A DNA stretch of 64,000 nucleotides from Cyanobium gracile PCC 6307 (lineage in GTDB: Bacteria > Cyanobacteriota > Cyanobacteriia > PCC-6307 > Cyanobiaceae): positions 558,001-622,000 of the forward strand of contig NC_019675.1 of NCBI RefSeq assembly GCF_000316515.1, in the 5' to 3' direction. Under the pieces are notes generated by a model. It searched no databases. It was given only the letters and a program-made list of their open reading frames with translations, and was not told the origin of the DNA. The translations under genes were made by a program, and so were the position numbers. Positions 26,174 to 35,151 of the stretch are shown here, in pieces; position 1 is the stretch's first letter, and each line of letters starts with the position of its first letter.

Positions 26174-26710
26174 TCAGAGCTCCAGATCCCTCACCATGGA
26201 GCGGAACGGATCGGTGGTGCCCGGCTTGGCCGCCGCCTGGGAGCCGGCCGGCTGGCCCTGGGCCTCGGCCTCTTTCTGCTGCTTGGCCGCCGCCGGACCA
26301 CCGGGCAGGTTGGTGGGGGTGACGGCCGCCCCCTTCATGCGCTGGCCGAGCTCGGCGGCGCTCATCTGCTGGGCGAAGGTCTTCTTGACGGGCTTGGGGA
26401 TGCCGCCGGTGAGGTTGACCGATCCCTTCTCGGTGGGCTGGATGCCCGCCAGACCGGGGGTCATCTTCTCGACCCGGGCCTCCATCGAGGCCACCTCCGC
26501 CACCATCTCCTTCTCACCCGGGCTGTCGGCGTTGCCGGGGAAGGTGTGGCGGATCGTGTTCGACCGCTTCATGAACTTGACATCACCGAGGCTGCTGGAG
26601 GCCTCGGGATCGAGGAAGAAGGTCTCGGCCTTGGGTTTGGCCTTGGCGGCAGCCTCGGGCTTGCTCACCGAAGCGGCACGGGAACCGAACAGACGATCGA
26701 ACAGACCCAT
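26174..26710 (-). CDS. Conserved-type cyanobacterial hypothetical protein, Ala/Pro/Lys-rich
   Basis: 178 residues from the ATG at 26710 (MGLFDRLFGSRAAS); a longer frame to 26830 overlaps the PHP gene and was rejected. The N-terminus is a short amphipathic helix of the membrane-touching type, followed by a Lys/Ala-rich linker. A better-conserved-looking middle follows (FFLDPEASSSLGDVKFMKRSNTIRHTFPGN and EMVAEVASMEARVEKMTPG), and the tail is disordered and Ala/Gln/Pro-rich. I recall relatives in Synechococcus annotated only as hypothetical. It converges on cobN (24 bp between stops). Confidence 0.7.
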   Translation of the reverse strand: MGLFDRLFGSRAASVSKPEAAAKAKPKAETFFLDPEASSSLGDVKFMKRSNTIRHTFPGNADSPGEKEMVAEVASMEARVEKMTPGLAGIQPTEKGSVNLTGGIPKPVKKTFAQQMSAAELGQRMKGAAVTPTNLPGGPAAAKQQKEAEAQGQPAGSQAAAKPGTTDPFRSMVRDLEL

Positions 26711-26739
26711 CGACGCAAGGAGGAAGGTGTCAGCAAACC

Positions 26740-27411
26740 CTAGCGGCCGCGGAGCACCAGCCCATGGGTATCCGTACCACAACTCATCAGAAGGCCCCGG
26801 CGCTCCAGGTCGGCGGCGATCGCCTCGCACACCAGCGGCGTCGGCTGCCAGCGGCTCTGCATGCCGTAGTCGTACCAGACCTCGGCGCCGTCGAAGCCCA
26901 GATCCGCCGCCGCCGCGATCAGGCGCTGGTGGGGCAGCCGGTAGCGGGCGGGGTGGGCCAGCAGCACCAGACCCCCGGCCTCCCGGATCGCCGCCACCAC
27001 CGCCTCGGCCCGCAGGGCCGCCCCCACGACGGCACTGCCCTGCAGGTAGGGGTGGAGGGAGGGGTGCTGCTCGGCGAAGCCCAGGCCGAGCACATGGACC
27101 AGGCAGCCCTCCAGCAGACAGCTGATCTCAACCCCGCGCCAGAGCGTGGGTATGGCCGTCCCCCGCCGGCGGTGGTCGTCCAGGGCGGCGCTGATGGCGC
27201 CATGGGCCGCCAGGCCGTGGTGGTCGGTGACGGCCAGGTGCTCCAGGCCGATGGCCACGGCCTCGGCCGCCAGATCCTCGGGGTGGAGGCTGCCGTCGCT
27301 GCAGATCGTGTGGCAGTGAAAGTTGAACCGCTCCGGGCAGCTGTCGGCCCGCACCTGGCGCAGCACCGGGGTGAGGGGATGGGCGAGAGCCTCAGGCCGC
27401 AGCACCGCCAC
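26740..27411 (-). CDS. PHP-domain phosphoesterase
   Basis: About 223 residues if translated from the GTG at 27411 (a second GTG at 27405 is also possible); both overlap the end of hemJ by up to 20 bp. The PHP metal site is clear: FHCHTICSDGSLHPEDL near the N-terminus, LAVTDHHGL, GVEIS, LLAHPARY and CGTDTHG at the C-terminus. This set of His/Asp ligands binds a tri-metal centre and hydrolyses phosphoesters. The domain resembles YciV/RNase AM-type proteins (small RNA or 3'-5' phosphonucleotide hydrolysis), but the substrate is inferred only. It is probably cotranscribed with hemJ. Confidence 0.85.
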   Translation of the reverse strand: MAVLRPEALAHPLTPVLRQVRADSCPERFNFHCHTICSDGSLHPEDLAAEAVAIGLEHLAVTDHHGLAAHGAISAALDDHRRRGTAIPTLWRGVEISCLLEGCLVHVLGLGFAEQHPSLHPYLQGSAVVGAALRAEAVVAAIREAGGLVLLAHPARYRLPHQRLIAAAADLGFDGAEVWYDYGMQSRWQPTPLVCEAIAADLERRGLLMSCGTDTHGLVLRGR

Positions 27412-28021
27412 TCTCCTGCTGGGCCAGCCGTTCGGCGCGCAGCCGCCGCCAGCGGGCATAGAACTGGATCGACGCGGCCATGAACACCACCAGGGCCACC
27501 AGGAACCAGGTGGCGGCGCCGGTGGGGAACTGGCCCTTGAAGACCACCAGCATCACCACCAGCAACAGCATCAGGGTGGGCAGTTCGTTGAGGGCCCGCA
27601 GCTGGCGGCCACTCCAGTTGCACGCGCCGCGCTGCAGCTGGCCCATCAGCCGGTAGCAGAGGTGGTGGTAGACGAGCAGGCCAGCCACGACGGCCAGCTT
27701 GGCGTGCATCCAGGCCTGCTTCAGCCAGAGGGGCTCCACCATCAGCAGACCCACGGCCATGGTCACGGCCACCACCATGCCCGGGGTGGTGATGATGTTG
27801 GCCAGGCGCCGCTCCATCAGGCCGTACTGCTCCTCGAAGGCCTGGCGCAGGGGCGGCTCCAGCTCGGCGGCCTCCCGGTGGTAGATGAACAGGCGCACCA
27901 GGTAGAACAGCCCGGCGAACCACACGACCACCCCGACGATGTGGAGGGTCTTGAACCAGAGGTAGGCCTCGGGGGGCCACGTCACGGCGAGGGTCAGGGG
28001 CAGGGACAGCGGCAGCGTCAT
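27392..28021 (-). CDS. hemJ: Protoporphyrinogen IX oxidase HemJ
   Basis: A 209-residue polytopic membrane protein. Family marks are AYLWFKTLHIVGVVVWFAGLFYLVRLFIYHREA (with the conserved His), LANIITTPGMVVAV, WLKQAWMHAKLAVVAGLLVYHHLC and LRALNELPTLMLLLVVMLVVFK. Four or more membrane helices are evident. HemJ oxidises protoporphyrinogen IX to protoporphyrin IX in haem and chlorophyll synthesis and is the enzyme used by most cyanobacteria. The usual HemJ length is about 190-220 residues. The PHP gene overlaps its 3' end. Confidence 0.9.
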   Translation of the reverse strand: MTLPLSLPLTLAVTWPPEAYLWFKTLHIVGVVVWFAGLFYLVRLFIYHREAAELEPPLRQAFEEQYGLMERRLANIITTPGMVVAVTMAVGLLMVEPLWLKQAWMHAKLAVVAGLLVYHHLCYRLMGQLQRGACNWSGRQLRALNELPTLMLLLVVMLVVFKGQFPTGAATWFLVALVVFMAASIQFYARWRRLRAERLAQQESGGAAA

Positions 28022-28105
28022 GTCAGGGCCCGGGGGAGCGCGATGGGCGACGGACCGTCAAGTTAGACGCCGTGCTGCGGTTCATCGCCATGGGGTGGGC
28101 TGGGC

Positions 28106-28423
28106 TCAGCCTTCCCCCACCAGGCGGCAGCAGCGGCGGGCCACGGCGGCGCTGTAGGCCCGGTCCACGGGGCCCAGCCGCGGACTGATGGCGCCATCGC
28201 GGCAATCCACCACGATCCGCTCCCGCCGGCTCTCCTGGTCGCTGACCCGCAGCCGCAGCTGCCAGTGGTGCTTGGCGCTGCGGCTGATCTCGTCCCCGCA
28301 GACCGGGCCGACGCAGAGGCCCGGGGCGGCTGCCACGGGCGCCGGGACGAACGCCAGCAGCAGCAGGGCCAGCAGCAGGCCAGCCCAACCCCCCACACCC
28401 CAGGCCCGCACGGCTGGCCTCAT
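28106..28423 (-). CDS. Small secreted protein of unknown function
   Basis: 105 residues from the ATG at 28423, which overlaps the uvrC stop as ATGA. A longer frame upstream would lie inside uvrC and was rejected. The N-terminus is a signal peptide ([30 protein letters not shown]). The mature part has five cysteines (C-VGPVC, DC, CC) and alternating charged strands ([23 protein letters not shown]), suggesting a small disulfide-bonded beta-domain. No family is recognised. The ATGA coupling places it in one transcript with uvrC and perhaps hemJ (84 bp further on). Confidence 0.6.
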   Translation of the reverse strand: MRPAVRAWGVGGWAGLLLALLLLAFVPAPVAAAPGLCVGPVCGDEISRSAKHHWQLRLRVSDQESRRERIVVDCRDGAISPRLGPVDRAYSAAVARRCCRLVGEG

Positions 28424-30432
28424 CCCGCCAGCTCCAGGGGTTCCCCGTGGCGGGCGTCGGCCTCGTCGGCCCCGTCCATGGGGGGGTGGAAGTGCTCCCA
28501 CACCTGGCGGGCCAGGGCCGGCCCCATGCCCGGGACGGCGGCGATCTGCTCGGGGCTGGCCAGCTGGATGGCGTCGATGGAGCGGAAGTGGGCCAGCAGG
28601 TCCTTGACCCGCTTGGGCCCCAGGCCGGCGATGTCGCTGAGCCGGGAGCGCTTCATCCGCTCGCCCCGCTGCTGGCGGTGGAAGCTGACGGCGAAGCGGT
28701 GGGCCTCGTCCCGCAGCCGCCGCAGCAGCACCACCCCCAGCTGGTCGGCCTCGGTGTCGAGGGGCTCGCCGGCACCGGGCAGGAACACCTCCTCCCGCTG
28801 CTTGGCCAGGGAGCAGACTGTCAGCTCCTCGTGCAGGTCTAGCTCCCGCAGGGCCTCCATCACCGCTGACAGCTGGCCTTTGCCGCCATCGATCATCACC
28901 ACATCGGGCCAGTCGCTGAGGCCATCGGTGTGCAGGGCTGAGGCGCCGGCCCGGCGCAGGGCGGCCAGGTCGGCCCCCTCCGCCTTCGCCTGGGACCAGC
29001 GGCGGAATCGCCGCCGCATGATCTCCGCCATGGCCATGAAGTCGTCGGAGTGGCCGGCGCGGATGCTGCTGCTCTGGATCCGGTACTTGCGGTAGTGCTG
29101 CTTGGCCGGCAGGCCGTCGATGAACACCACCTGGGAGGCAACCGCGTCGCTGCCCTGGATGTGGCTGATGTCGTAGCCCTCGATCCGCCGCGGCGGCACC
29201 GGCAGCTCCAGCAGCTGGGCCAGGTCCTCGGTGGCCAGCAGCTGCTGCTCCGCCCCCCGCTGGGCCCGGGCCAGCTCGAAGCCGGCGTTGCGCTCCACCA
29301 GCTCGATCAGATCCGCCTTCTGGCGCCGCTGGGGCACGGCGAGCCGCACCTTGCGGCCCCGCCGTTCCGCCAGCCAGTCACCGATCAGCTCCTGCGCCGG
29401 CAGCGGGTGCTGCAGCAGCAGCTCCGGCGGGATCTCCACCGGCTCCACCTGGCTGTAGTGCTCCTCGACCACCCGCTGCAGCACCTCCGCCGGGGTGGCG
29501 ATCGCCGCGTCGGCGGTGTAGCCCAGCCGCCCCACCAGCTTGCCGGCGCGCATCTGGAAGATCTGCACGGCCGCCACGCGATCATCTGCCGCCAGGGCGA
29601 TCACATCGCGGCTGATGGAACTGTCCCCCAGGCTCATCTTCTGGTCGGCGGTGAGCAGGTCGAGGCCCTGCAGCTGGTCGCGAACCCGGGCGGCGGCCTC
29701 GAAATCCAGCCGTTCGGCATAGCGCTCCATCTGCTGCCGCAGGAGATCCAGCAGTTCATCGTTGCGGCCCTGGAACACCATCGCCACCTTGCGCAGGATG
29801 CGGTGGTAGTCCTCGGAGCCGATCTTCTCCTGGCAGACCCCGGGGCAGCGGCCGATGTCGTAGTTGAGGCAGGTGCGGTCGCGGTAGAGGGGCTGGGGAC
29901 GCTGGCGAAGCGGGAACACCCGCTTCACCACGGCCAGGGTGCGGCGCAGCAGGCCCACATCCACATAGGGCCCGTAGAAACGGTCGAGGGGACTGCGCAT
30001 CCGGCGGCGGCGGGTGATGAAGATGCGCGGGTAGGCCTCGCTCCAGGTGATGCAGAGGTAGGGGTACTTCTTGTCGTCCTTGAGCAGAACGTTGAAGTGG
30101 GGCTGGTGGTTCTTGATCAGGTTCGACTCGAGCGCCAGCGCCTCCGCCTCGCTGTCGGTGACGATGAACTCGATCTCGCAGACCTGGCGCACCATCAGGG
30201 CGATGCGCGGGCTGATGTCGTGGGAATCGCGGAAGTAGCTGCGCACCCGGGCCCGCAGGCTCTTCGACTTGCCGATGTAGAGGATGCGGTCGCTCGCATC
30301 CCGCATCAGGTAACAGCCGGGCTCCGCCGGTAATTCCCGCAGCCGGGCCGAGAGCCGCTCGCGCTGGAGCAGCAGCGGCCCGACGACGTCACCGCCCGGA
30401 GTGCCTCCCGGAGGCGCAACCGGCTCAGCCAT
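28420..30432 (-). CDS. uvrC: UvrABC system protein C
   Basis: A 670-residue excision nuclease subunit that makes both cuts flanking DNA damage. Domain order is a GIY-YIG nuclease at about 30-115 ([29 protein letters not shown]), a Cys-containing segment ([15 protein letters not shown]), the UvrB-binding UVR motif ([28 protein letters not shown]), the RNase H-like endonuclease domain ([39 protein letters not shown]) and a C-terminal (HhH)2 domain ([21 protein letters not shown] and [18 protein letters not shown]). The length is normal. It lies 9 bp downstream of the flavin-reductase gene. Confidence 0.97.
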   Translation of the reverse strand: MAEPVAPPGGTPGGDVVGPLLLQRERLSARLRELPAEPGCYLMRDASDRILYIGKSKSLRARVRSYFRDSHDISPRIALMVRQVCEIEFIVTDSEAEALALESNLIKNHQPHFNVLLKDDKKYPYLCITWSEAYPRIFITRRRRMRSPLDRFYGPYVDVGLLRRTLAVVKRVFPLRQRPQPLYRDRTCLNYDIGRCPGVCQEKIGSEDYHRILRKVAMVFQGRNDELLDLLRQQMERYAERLDFEAAARVRDQLQGLDLLTADQKMSLGDSSISRDVIALAADDRVAAVQIFQMRAGKLVGRLGYTADAAIATPAEVLQRVVEEHYSQVEPVEIPPELLLQHPLPAQELIGDWLAERRGRKVRLAVPQRRQKADLIELVERNAGFELARAQRGAEQQLLATEDLAQLLELPVPPRRIEGYDISHIQGSDAVASQVVFIDGLPAKQHYRKYRIQSSSIRAGHSDDFMAMAEIMRRRFRRWSQAKAEGADLAALRRAGASALHTDGLSDWPDVVMIDGGKGQLSAVMEALRELDLHEELTVCSLAKQREEVFLPGAGEPLDTEADQLGVVLLRRLRDEAHRFAVSFHRQQRGERMKRSRLSDIAGLGPKRVKDLLAHFRSIDAIQLASPEQIAAVPGMGPALARQVWEHFHPPMDGADEADARHGEPLELAG

Positions 30433-30441
30433 GGTCCGGCC

Positions 30442-30933
30442 TCAACCGCCGTACTGCCAGCCCGTGGCGGCTAGTTCCAGGGCGGCGGCGTCGCGGTGCA
30501 GGGTCGCCGACTTCACCTCCCCCACGAAGACGGTGTGGTCGCCATGGGCGACCTGGCCCACCAGGGTGCACTCCACCGCCCCGAGGGCGTCATCGAGCAC
30601 CGGCAGGCCGAGGGGGCCGAGGTGGAACGGGGCGGCATCGAACCGTCCACCCACCCCTTTCTGGGGTTTGAAGAACACCGCCGCCAGGTCCTTCTGGTCG
30701 GCGGACAGCACGTTCAGGCAGAAGCGCCCGCTGCGCTGGATCATGCCGTTGCTGGTGGAGTCGGCCCGCACCGCCATCACCACCAGGGGGGGTTCGAAGG
30801 AGCCCTGGGTGACCCAGCTGGCGGTGAAGCCGTTGACCTCCTCGCCCTCGGCTACCCCGCAGATGAACACACCGTGGGGGATCTTGCGCAGGAGCGTCTT
30901 CTTGGCGGCCGCGTCCAGGGCAACGTCGGTCAT
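30442..30933 (-). CDS. Flavin reductase family protein
   Basis: A 163-residue protein of the FMN-binding split-barrel flavin reductase family. It shows the typical layout KIPHGVFICGVAEGEEVNGFTASWVTQGSFEPPLVVMAV, then GRFCLNVLSADQKDLA and, near the end, GDHTVFVGEVKSA. The N-terminal part binds FMN. Such proteins reduce free flavin or serve a monooxygenase or other redox partner. In cyanobacteria some are fused to flavodiiron proteins, but this one is stand-alone. It precedes uvrC by 9 bp and may share its transcript. Confidence 0.85.
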   Translation of the reverse strand: MTDVALDAAAKKTLLRKIPHGVFICGVAEGEEVNGFTASWVTQGSFEPPLVVMAVRADSTSNGMIQRSGRFCLNVLSADQKDLAAVFFKPQKGVGGRFDAAPFHLGPLGLPVLDDALGAVECTLVGQVAHGDHTVFVGEVKSATLHRDAAALELAATGWQYGG

Positions 30934-31017
30934 GGGGTGGGCGGCAGGGATCGTTGGACTCTAGGAACCCGTCCGGGCCGGTTACCCCGCCCGGGCCTGT
31001 CTCCATAGGCTGGGGCG

Positions 31018-31521
31018 ATGCGAGCGCTCTATCCCGGCAGTTTCGATCCCCTCACCCTGGGCCACCTTGACCTGATCGAGCGGGCGGCCGGCCTCTTCGA
31101 CGGGGTCGTGGTGGCGGTGCTGATGAACCCCTCCAAACAACCCGCCTTCCCCCTGGAGCGGCGGCTGGAGCAGATCCGCCTGGCCACCGAGGGGATCGCC
31201 GGCATCGAGGTGGGCCATTTCGACGGCCTCACCGTGACCTACGCCCAGAGCTGCCGCGCTCAGGTGATCCTACGGGGCCTGCGCGCGATGAGCGACTTCG
31301 AGTTCGAGTTGCAGATCGCACACACCAACCGGACCCTGGCCCCCCGGGTCGAGACCCTGTTCATGGCCACCGCAGCGCACCACAGCTTTCTCAGCAGCTC
31401 GGTGGTGAAGGAGGTGGCCCGCTTCGGCGGGGACGTGGGTCACATGGTCCCGCCGGGAGTGGCGATTGACCTGGAGAGGCTCTTTAATCGACAGGCAGCT
31501 CCCGGAACCCGATATGGCTGA
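31018..31521 (+). CDS. coaD: Phosphopantetheine adenylyltransferase
   Basis: A 167-residue enzyme of coenzyme A synthesis, joining 4'-phosphopantetheine and ATP to dephospho-CoA. The N-terminal [23 protein letters not shown] carries the (T/H)xGH nucleotidyltransferase motif. Downstream are [31 protein letters not shown] and [20 protein letters not shown], which contact ATP and substrate. The length is typical. It is divergent from the flavin-reductase gene and overlaps the following coiled-coil gene by 8 bp, suggesting cotranscription. Confidence 0.95.
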   Translation: MRALYPGSFDPLTLGHLDLIERAAGLFDGVVVAVLMNPSKQPAFPLERRLEQIRLATEGIAGIEVGHFDGLTVTYAQSCRAQVILRGLRAMSDFEFELQIAHTNRTLAPRVETLFMATAAHHSFLSSSVVKEVARFGGDVGHMVPPGVAIDLERLFNRQAAPGTRYG

Positions 31522-32461
31522 GGTCCGATTCACCGTTCTCGATCAGCTGGACCAGCTGGAGGACATCGTTCTCGACGGCAGCCGGATCCCCTTCAGCGGT
31601 GGCCGTCTGGTGAACGAGCAGGACGCCATCGAGATGATGGACGCGCTGCGGGAGGCCCTGCCCGGGCAGATCTCCCAGGCCGAGGACCTGATCCGCCAGC
31701 GGGAGGGCTTCATCGAGAAGGCCCGGGTGCAGGCTGAGGAGATCGTCACCCAGGCGCGGCGCGAGCGGGAGCAGCTGATCAACGCCGCCGCCATCCGCCA
31801 GGAGGCGGAGCGCCAGGTGACGGAACAGCGGGAACTGGCCCGCCAGCAGTGCGAGCAGATGGTGCTGCAGGCCCGCCAGCAGGTGGCCCAGACCGAACAG
31901 GAGCACCAGGCCCGGATGGCCCAGTTCGAGCAGCAGTTCGCCGGCCGCCGGCAGCAGCTGGAGCAGGAGGCCCAGCAGCGGCGCCAGCAGCTGGAGCAGG
32001 AGGCGGCGGAGCGCAACCGCCAGCTGCTTGAGCAGCACGAGCGCAGCCGGGCCCAGGCCCTGCAGGAACTGGAGGGCATCCGCCAGGAAGGGCTGCGCAT
32101 CCAGCGGGATAGCCAGGCCGAGGCCGAGCGGCTCCATGCCGACGCGCTCCAGTTCCGCCAGCAGACCCAGCAGCAGTGCGATGCCCTGATCGCCCGCAGC
32201 CGCCAGGAGGCGGCCACCATCCAGGAGGGCGCCAACCGTTACGCCGAGCAGGTGCTGGGGGAGCTGGAAGTGCGCCTCAAGGAGCTCAGCCAGGTGGTGC
32301 TCGGCGGCAGGCGGGAGCTGGTGCGGCTGCAGGCCCAGGAGACCCAGGCCGCCAGTCGTCCGCCGGAAGCCCCCATTCCCCTGGAGAATGCCACCGTGGA
32401 TCGGGCCCGACGGGCCGCAGGACGTCTGCGGCGGGCCGCCAGCCGGGGGCTCGCCAGTTGA
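31514..32461 (+). CDS. Long coiled-coil protein, Gln/Glu/Arg-rich
   Basis: 315 residues from the ATG at 31514 ([45 protein letters not shown]), inside the last codons of coaD. The first 50 residues form a small conserved-looking head. From about residue 60 to 270 it is an uninterrupted coiled coil very rich in Gln, Glu, Arg and Ala, with near-repeated QQLEQEA blocks. The tail is basic. The head and helix recall DivIVA-like or ATP-synthase-b-like cyanobacterial proteins, but I cannot assign a function. No membrane segment is seen. It may be a cytoskeletal or scaffold protein. Confidence 0.75.
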   Translation: MAEVRFTVLDQLDQLEDIVLDGSRIPFSGGRLVNEQDAIEMMDALREALPGQISQAEDLIRQREGFIEKARVQAEEIVTQARREREQLINAAAIRQEAERQVTEQRELARQQCEQMVLQARQQVAQTEQEHQARMAQFEQQFAGRRQQLEQEAQQRRQQLEQEAAERNRQLLEQHERSRAQALQELEGIRQEGLRIQRDSQAEAERLHADALQFRQQTQQQCDALIARSRQEAATIQEGANRYAEQVLGELEVRLKELSQVVLGGRRELVRLQAQETQAASRPPEAPIPLENATVDRARRAAGRLRRAASRGLAS

Positions 32462-32482
32462 GGCAGGCGCCTCAGAGCCTGC

Positions 32483-33826
32483 TCAGATCGCCGATGGGCA
32501 GGCCCCCACGGCCTGCACCTCCCGCAGCACGCGGCCGATGGTGGTGTTCGGAGCCCCGGCTCCGGCGGACACGGCACTGACGTAACGGGGGCCATCCGGC
32601 GTCTGGAGCACGCCGCTGATTGAGCGCACGCCGGTGAGGGTGCCTGTCTTGGCGAAGAGACGGCCATCGAGGCTGGTGCCCTTGTAAAGATTGCGCAGGG
32701 TGCCGCGGCGACCGGCGATGGCCATCGAGCTGATGTAGTCCCTCGCATAGGGGTGATGGTCCATGCGCAGCAGCAGGGCCACCAGAAAGCGGCTGGTCAC
32801 CCGGTTGGCGCGGTCGAGGCCACTCCCGTCAGCCACCCTGACCCCTTCCATGGGCAGGCCCTGTTCGCCCAGCCAGATCGTGTTCAGGCGGCTGGCCTCG
32901 GCCACGTCCCAGGTGCCGGCCGCCTGGCGCAGCAGCACCTCGGCGGTGAAGTTGTGGCTTTCGGTGTTGGCCAGGCTCAGCAGGCCGTGCATGGAGGTGG
33001 AGGGTTCCTCGTGGATCAGCACGGCATCGGCGGGCAGGGGCTGGCGAGCGGACACCAGGGTCAGCTGCAGGGGCGACCCTCCGCCCTGGTTCATGGCGCG
33101 GCGCAGCAGGGTCTGCAGCCGGGAGGGGGGATTGCTCACCGCATCGTCAATGGCGTTGCTGGTGATCGCCAGCCGGGTGATCGGAGCGCCGTAGGCGTAG
33201 GCCCGGTCGGCCACATGCCAGCCACTGGGCCACCAGTTCTGGGAGGCTTCCTCCGCCAGTTCCAGCCGCACCGGACCGCCACCCTCAGGCGAGTTGGCGC
33301 CGGCGGCCATGGCCAGCTGGGCGAAACGCTGCAGCTGGGGCAGGGCCAGGTCGGGATCCCCCTGTCCCGTGAGCCGCAGGGTGCCGTTCTGAAGCCGCCA
33401 CAGCTGGGTGCTGAGCCGGTAGTCGGGGCCGAGGCGATCGAGGGCGAAGGCGCTGCTGACCAGCTTCTGGTTGGAGGCCGGCACGCGGGGCTGGCGCCCG
33501 TTGACGTCGGCCAGCAGCCGACCGCTGCCGTCGGCGACGCTGACGCTCCAACGGGAGCGCTCCTCGCCCAGCACCTGGGCCACCTGGCGCTGCAGGCTGG
33601 GGCAGCTGACCTCGCGGGCCAGCCGCGGCATGCCCACCGGGGGCGGAGCCGGCGGCAGGGCCGCCATCGGCAGGGGCCGCTGGCTGCGGGGCGAGGGCAG
33701 GGCCGGCGCGTTCTGGGCCCGGGCCGCCAGGCCCGCCGATCCGGTGCCGGCGGCGACCAGCAGCAGAGTCACCAGCCTCAGGGGATGGCGGTGGCGGCGG
33801 TGGCCGGGGCGGGCGGACGCGGTCAT
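32483..33826 (-). CDS. dacB: D-alanyl-D-alanine carboxypeptidase/endopeptidase (PBP4 family)
   Basis: A 447-residue exported peptidase_S13 family protein. The N-terminus has a hydrophobic export segment (LRLVTLLLVAAGTGSAGLAARAQ). The serine-peptidase motifs are present: PASNQKLVSSA (SxxK), LANTESHNFTAEVL (SxN) and LFAKTGTLTGVRSISG (KTG). It trims or cuts peptidoglycan cross-links in the periplasm. Upstream, the DUF4330 gene ends 1 bp before its start, so the two are likely cotranscribed. The coiled-coil gene converges, with 21 bp between stops. Confidence 0.92.
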   Translation of the reverse strand: MTASARPGHRRHRHPLRLVTLLLVAAGTGSAGLAARAQNAPALPSPRSQRPLPMAALPPAPPPVGMPRLAREVSCPSLQRQVAQVLGEERSRWSVSVADGSGRLLADVNGRQPRVPASNQKLVSSAFALDRLGPDYRLSTQLWRLQNGTLRLTGQGDPDLALPQLQRFAQLAMAAGANSPEGGGPVRLELAEEASQNWWPSGWHVADRAYAYGAPITRLAITSNAIDDAVSNPPSRLQTLLRRAMNQGGGSPLQLTLVSARQPLPADAVLIHEEPSTSMHGLLSLANTESHNFTAEVLLRQAAGTWDVAEASRLNTIWLGEQGLPMEGVRVADGSGLDRANRVTSRFLVALLLRMDHHPYARDYISSMAIAGRRGTLRNLYKGTSLDGRLFAKTGTLTGVRSISGVLQTPDGPRYVSAVSAGAGAPNTTIGRVLREVQAVGACPSAI

Positions 33827-33827
33827 G

Positions 33828-34358
33828 TCAGGAGGTTCCGAGTTTCAGGCCCGTCACGGTGCCGTTGAAGCGGTAGTTGGTGCCCTCCAGCTCCACCGGG
33901 GCGCCGATCTTGATCGTCTGGTTGCCGAAGACCACCCCACCGGCGGTGCGGCGCCCCTGGCCCTCCAGTACGAAACGACCATCGAAGGTGCTGAAGGTCT
34001 TCTGGTTGGGATCGGGGGCGCTCACCACCTTCCCGTCGGGGGTGAGGGTGGAGATGATCCGGTCGAAAGGGAGGATCTGCTTGACCGCCACGCTGCCGTG
34101 GGGCTGGTTGCGGATCACGATCGCCACCTTGCCCTCGGCCCGGGCCTGCTCCAGCAGTTCCAGGGGGGCGGCGGCGGGGGCACCGCGCACGTCCACCATC
34201 ACGGTGACGGGCTCGAGAGCGCCGGTGGCCTGGGCCACCGCCCCGCTCAGCCGGGGGCTCCAGATCACGCCCCCGATCGCCAGCAGGGCGGCGGCGGCGG
34301 CGCCGACGTCGACGAGGCTGAGGGAACGGGGCCGGGGCGACTCGCTGGGCATGGGCAT
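33828..34358 (-). CDS. DUF4330 family membrane-anchored protein
   Basis: A 176-residue protein. An N-terminal membrane anchor (LSLVDVGAAAAALLAIGGVIWSP, about 13-35) is followed by a beta-rich outer domain (PVTVMVDVRGAPAAAPLELLEQARAEGKVAIVIRNQPHGSVAVKQI ... LPFDRIISTLTPDGKVVSAPDP). The layout matches DUF4330, a cyanobacterial family of unknown function. It precedes dacB by 1 bp, so a role at the envelope with that enzyme is possible but unproven. Confidence 0.8.
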   Translation of the reverse strand: MPMPSESPRPRSLSLVDVGAAAAALLAIGGVIWSPRLSGAVAQATGALEPVTVMVDVRGAPAAAPLELLEQARAEGKVAIVIRNQPHGSVAVKQILPFDRIISTLTPDGKVVSAPDPNQKTFSTFDGRFVLEGQGRRTAGGVVFGNQTIKIGAPVELEGTNYRFNGTVTGLKLGTS

Positions 34359-34435
34359 GGGAAAGCCCGCGAAGTGTACGCAGCCTTTCCGGGATGCACC
34401 AGCCGCGCCAACCGGGGACCCTTCGATCCGCCGCC

Positions 34436-35125
34436 TCAGTTCTGCAGGTCCTCGATCATCTGGCCCAGGGCCCGCAGGTTGCCGCCCAGACCCGCCTCCT
34501 GGCGGCCGCTGAGGGCCAGATCCTGCTGCTCCGCATCGGGCTTCTGCTCAAAGCTCCCCGCCAACCGGAAGCCGTCGGGGTCGAGCCGGTAGAGCTCCCA
34601 GTCGCCCGGGTAGGCGATGCGCAGGGCCCGGTCGGCCTTGGGCAGCAGGGCATAGGCGGCCCGCCAGCCGGCCAGAAAGCCGCGGCGCCGCTGGCGCGCC
34701 ACGCTGCCGATGCCCACGGCGGCATCCTCCAGGGCCGGATTGACGAGCACCACCGCGTCCCCGTGGCGGCCGCACACCTCCTCCACCAGCTCGTATTCGG
34801 CCTGGCTCGCCCCCACCAGCAGCAGCACGCCGCTGGAGGGTTCCTCCTGCTGGCGACGCCGCTGGTCGGAAAAACTGCCGATCTGCTCGGCCAGGTCCGG
34901 CGCATCCCGGCGGGCCAGGGCGGTGGCGCCGGCATCCGGAAACAGCAGCCGCACCGCGGGCCGCTCCGCCATCAGCCCTTCAAGCAGCCGCAGCACCACG
35001 GGCATCAGGCGCAGCCCTTCGAAACGGAACTCCACGGTCCAGCGCCCCCCCGATCCGGCCGCCAGGGCCGCCTGCAGGGCCTGGAGGGCTTCGGCTTCGG
35101 CGGTGCGCAGGTCGGCGGGCAGCAT
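34436..35125 (-). CDS. DUF1995 family protein
   Basis: 229 residues from the ATG at 35125 (MLPADLRTAEAEALQALQAAL). The open frame continues far upstream to 35848, but that part is a shadow of the cysteine desulfurase gene. The layout (WTVEFRFEGLRLMPVVLRLLEGL, LLFPDAGATALARRDAPDLAEQIGSF, VLLLVGASQAEYELVEEVCGRHGDAVVLVNP, LPKADRALRIAYPGDWELYRLDPDGFRLAGSFEQKP) matches DUF1995, shared by cyanobacteria and plastids (LPA3-like), where it has been linked to photosynthetic complex assembly. No signal peptide is seen. It is 26 bp downstream of the cysteine desulfurase gene. Confidence 0.82.
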   Translation of the reverse strand: MLPADLRTAEAEALQALQAALAAGSGGRWTVEFRFEGLRLMPVVLRLLEGLMAERPAVRLLFPDAGATALARRDAPDLAEQIGSFSDQRRRQQEEPSSGVLLLVGASQAEYELVEEVCGRHGDAVVLVNPALEDAAVGIGSVARQRRRGFLAGWRAAYALLPKADRALRIAYPGDWELYRLDPDGFRLAGSFEQKPDAEQQDLALSGRQEAGLGGNLRALGQMIEDLQN

Positions 35126-35151
35126 CGGCGGGCGGCAGGGCTGATCGGACC